Below, one piece after another: positions 13,194-14,941 of a stretch of DNA of 14,941 bases. The notes below the pieces were generated by a model, which was not told the DNA's origin, searched no databases, and was given only the letters and a program-made list of their open reading frames with translations. The translations under genes were made by a program, and so were the position numbers. Positions within the stretch are counted from its first letter, which is position 1, and each line of letters starts with the position of its first letter. Source of the DNA: an archaeon (lineage in GTDB: Archaea > Nanobdellota > Nanobdellia > SCGC-AAA011-G17 > PNOQ01); assembly GCA_021107835.1 (NCBI GenBank), contig JAIOSD010000021.1, forward strand, positions 1-14,941, written 5' to 3'.

Positions 13194-14435
13194 ATGAAAA
13201 AAGAAGTGTTATTGATATTGTTAGTTGTTCTTATGCCTATTGGTTTAGCTAAGGAAGTTGATATTCCTAAGACTTATGATGTTGATAAAGATTCTGATGA
13301 GATTTCTCAAGGGGTTACAACTTATTTTTATGCTGGTTCTAAATTATTAGCTACTAAAGAAAATGATGAGATTACTTATCATTATCAGGATCGTTTGGGA
13401 AGTAATATTGAGAGTAAGAGTTTGCCTTTCGGTCAGGAGATTGTTAGTGGGGAGAGATTTAGTTTTACTGGGAAAGAGTTAGATTCTTCTGAATTGTATC
13501 ACTTTGGGGCAAGGGATTATGATAGTGATTTAGGTAAGTTTACTTCGGTTGATAAAATTCCTTCTGAACCCGCTTATCAGTATGTTGGTAATAATCCAAT
13601 TATGATGGTTGATCCTAGTGGGATGGAAGATATCTCAGTTTATTGGGCGAGATTATTTTCTTCTCAATTTTCTGGGAATGGAATGAATAGTGCATGGGGT
13701 ATAGGGGGAAGTCTTTCAGAAGGTAAATCTTTTTTTGGTTTGGGTGGAAAAGTCCTTGTTGGTAATACTGTTGGAGGAAGTAATCTTTTTGCAGAAGTGG
13801 TACACCCATTTAAAACTGATTTTTTTGGAGAGCTTTCAAGGGAATTAGGCAGTGGATTTTCGTTAAACTTTTTTCATTCATCTGAACATGATATCCCTTT
13901 TGGACAGATGGATTATGGCAATGGATTTGTAGATTTTCCTGAAGGGGGGTATAGGGATGTTTATGTTGTTGATCGTTTATTTTATGACGATGATGGAAAT
14001 GTAATTGGTAATTCCCTTCGACATGAGTTTGATTTTATCGCTACTAAATTTGCTTCTCAAATCAATTCACTAGGACTTGAGTTTTCTGGAGGTGATTCAA
14101 ACTATTATCTTGGTTTAGCCGATGTACTTAATCCTTCTTATCTTTCTATTAATACATTTTTGAGGGGGATTGGTGGTCCCCCTGTTTTAGTAGGGGGGGA
14201 TTGTTATGGTGGCAAATCTGCCTTTGGAATTTTAGGAATATATAGTAAACAATTTCAGGGAGGTACAAGTATCACTGGTGGGTATTTAACTGATTTTGGT
14301 GAGAAGGACGGATTTGGTGCAATAAATATGCGAAAGATTTTTGATTATAAAGTAAGTGATTCTGCAAATCCTTTTATTGATATTTTTGGATCTACCGAAG
14401 GAAATGGGGGGATCGGGGCAGGTTTAACTTTTTAA
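13194..14435 (+). CDS. Exported minimal RHS-repeat core protein
   Basis: Product of 413 residues. Residues 1-19 are a signal peptide. Residues 43-144 are a complete RHS-associated core: TYFYAGSKLLATKENDEITY (one YD-type repeat), HYQDRLGSN, LPFGQE, RFSFTGKELDSSELYHFGARDYDSDLGKFTSVD, and YVGNNPIMMVDPSGM. The long YD-repeat shell of bacterial RHS toxins is missing. The remaining 270 residues (145-413) are Gly- and strand-rich, match no toxin motif I recognise, and end with GGIGAGLTF, like the last strand of a beta-barrel. Whether the DPSGM site is cleaved is unknown. A G7 tract (14193-14199) and a GC hairpin lie in the C-terminal coding part. Its stop codon overlaps that of the convergent 14432-14890 gene. 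Confidence 0.82.
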   Translation: MKKEVLLILLVVLMPIGLAKEVDIPKTYDVDKDSDEISQGVTTYFYAGSKLLATKENDEITYHYQDRLGSNIESKSLPFGQEIVSGERFSFTGKELDSSELYHFGARDYDSDLGKFTSVDKIPSEPAYQYVGNNPIMMVDPSGMEDISVYWARLFSSQFSGNGMNSAWGIGGSLSEGKSFFGLGGKVLVGNTVGGSNLFAEVVHPFKTDFFGELSRELGSGFSLNFFHSSEHDIPFGQMDYGNGFVDFPEGGYRDVYVVDRLFYDDDGNVIGNSLRHEFDFIATKFASQINSLGLEFSGGDSNYYLGLADVLNPSYLSINTFLRGIGGPPVLVGGDCYGGKSAFGILGIYSKQFQGGTSITGGYLTDFGEKDGFGAINMRKIFDYKVSDSANPFIDIFGSTEGNGGIGAGLTF

Positions 14436-14890
14436 AATTTGAAAGAAATTGTGGGCCCTATTAAAACTTTGTCTTTTAATCTATTATCTTTAAAATCTAT
14501 ATAATTAATCTTTAGTCCTAATCCATAATCCTTTTTTTTGTAAGTTATACCTAATCCAATTGATTTATTCTCATTTGATAAATCTTCGTTATTTGTTTTA
14601 TAAACAGTTGAAGTTCCCATTTTAAAATTTGCTCGCAATCCTAATCTGCCAATGTTTGCGTTGGGCGATATTCCTAAATCTATCATTGAATCGTGTACCT
14701 TCTGGGTGTGTAAACCTGAAAATCCAAAAGTTATATCTATTTTTGGAAGAGGGGTATTTATTCTTTCTTCTAGTCCATATTGTAGTCCTGTTTTTCCATC
14801 CGTTTGAATGTATAAGACAGTTTCATTAGCGTATAGAGTTGTTGCTAGTGTAAAAGGCACAATCCATTTTAATATTCTTTTCAGTGACAT
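14432..14890 (-). CDS. Small exported beta-rich protein, possibly barrel-like
   Basis: Product of 152 residues. Residues 1-21 are a signal peptide (basic start, IVPFTLATTLYANE). The mature part alternates polar and hydrophobic residues in strand after strand: KIDITFGFSG, RLGLRANFKMG, SIGLGITYKKKDYGLGLKINYIDF, KVLIGPTISFKF. It ends on Phe, as outer-membrane barrel strands do. About seven strands would fit. I do not recognise a family, and a barrel is unexpected in an archaeon, so the call is structural only. ATG 14890 has a TATA box at 14916-14927. The gene converges on the RHS-core gene with stop codons overlapping by three bases; the two proteins share similar C-terminal ends and could act together. 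Confidence 0.6.
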   Translation of the reverse strand: MSLKRILKWIVPFTLATTLYANETVLYIQTDGKTGLQYGLEERINTPLPKIDITFGFSGLHTQKVHDSMIDLGISPNANIGRLGLRANFKMGTSTVYKTNNEDLSNENKSIGLGITYKKKDYGLGLKINYIDFKDNRLKDKVLIGPTISFKF

Positions 14891-14915
14891 TCTATCAATC
14901 TCATCAAAGATTTAT

Positions 14916-14927
14916 GTTTTATAAATC
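14916..14927 (-). promoter_or_regulatory. TATA box of the 14890 gene
   Basis: GATTTATAAAAC on the minus strand is about 31 nt before ATG 14890. Confidence 0.5.
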
Positions 14928-14941
14928 TTTCTGTTTGTTAC

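Noticed and set aside
1..14941. tRNA, rRNA or transposase genes
   Set aside because: I saw no T-loop GGTTCRAATCC with matching acceptor arms, no rRNA-like GC-rich stretch, and no transposase or integrase motifs on either strand by eye.

Overview
The window looks like chromosomal DNA from an AT-rich, small-genome archaeon, most plausibly a DPANN lineage of the Pacearchaeota/Woesearchaeota type. Four things support this. Nearly every gene has a TTTAAATA- or TTTATAAA-like TATA box about 25-32 nt upstream of its start and no leader or Shine-Dalgarno site. There is a Dph6 diphthamide domain, which is an archaeal/eukaryotic function. There is a TrmB-type regulator and a DUF4013-type membrane protein. 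Several exported proteins belong to the Cys-rich, RHS-core and 'PxxC..G..EC' types common in DPANN genomes. The lineage assignment is inference. No rRNA, tRNA, CRISPR array or transposase was found.

Layout. 1-608: the end of a toxin-antitoxin (TA) operon (partial antitoxin, RelE-like toxin) and a GIY-YIG endonuclease. 639-3014: a large exported protein with about 12 two-cysteine repeats. 3015-3842: a degraded GIY-YIG fragment, a 2H phosphoesterase gene, a hairpin repeat and a second GIY-YIG fragment. 3843-4514: a second, complete TA module (winged-helix antitoxin plus RelE-like toxin) preceded by an 11-codon leader ORF. 4548-5870: a TrmB-family regulator divergent from a small membrane-anchored protein, with an inverted repeat between their promoters. 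5871-6297: decayed DNA holding a small broken ORF, a promoter and 3'-end remnant resembling the 639-3014 gene, and hairpins. 6298-8743: a DUF4013-like membrane protein, a fused asparagine-synthase/Dph6 protein on the minus strand, and a small unknown protein. 8838-14890: exported proteins, namely a metzincin-like lipoprotein, two tandem Cys-rich membrane-anchored paralogues, a minimal RHS-core protein, and a convergent beta-rich exported protein.

How it fits together. The left half reads as accessory DNA, with two TA modules, GIY-YIG scraps and gene remnants. It is stitched by a dispersed structured repeat (CAAAC...GTTTGAACGTAAA) that supplies or abuts the stop codons of convergent genes. The right third is a block of separately promoted secreted or surface proteins that may act at the cell surface, where DPANN cells contact their hosts. 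The most unusual items are the structured repeat family, the double PP-loop AsnB-Dph6 fusion, the minimal RHS protein facing a beta-barrel-like partner, and the leader ORF of the second TA module.
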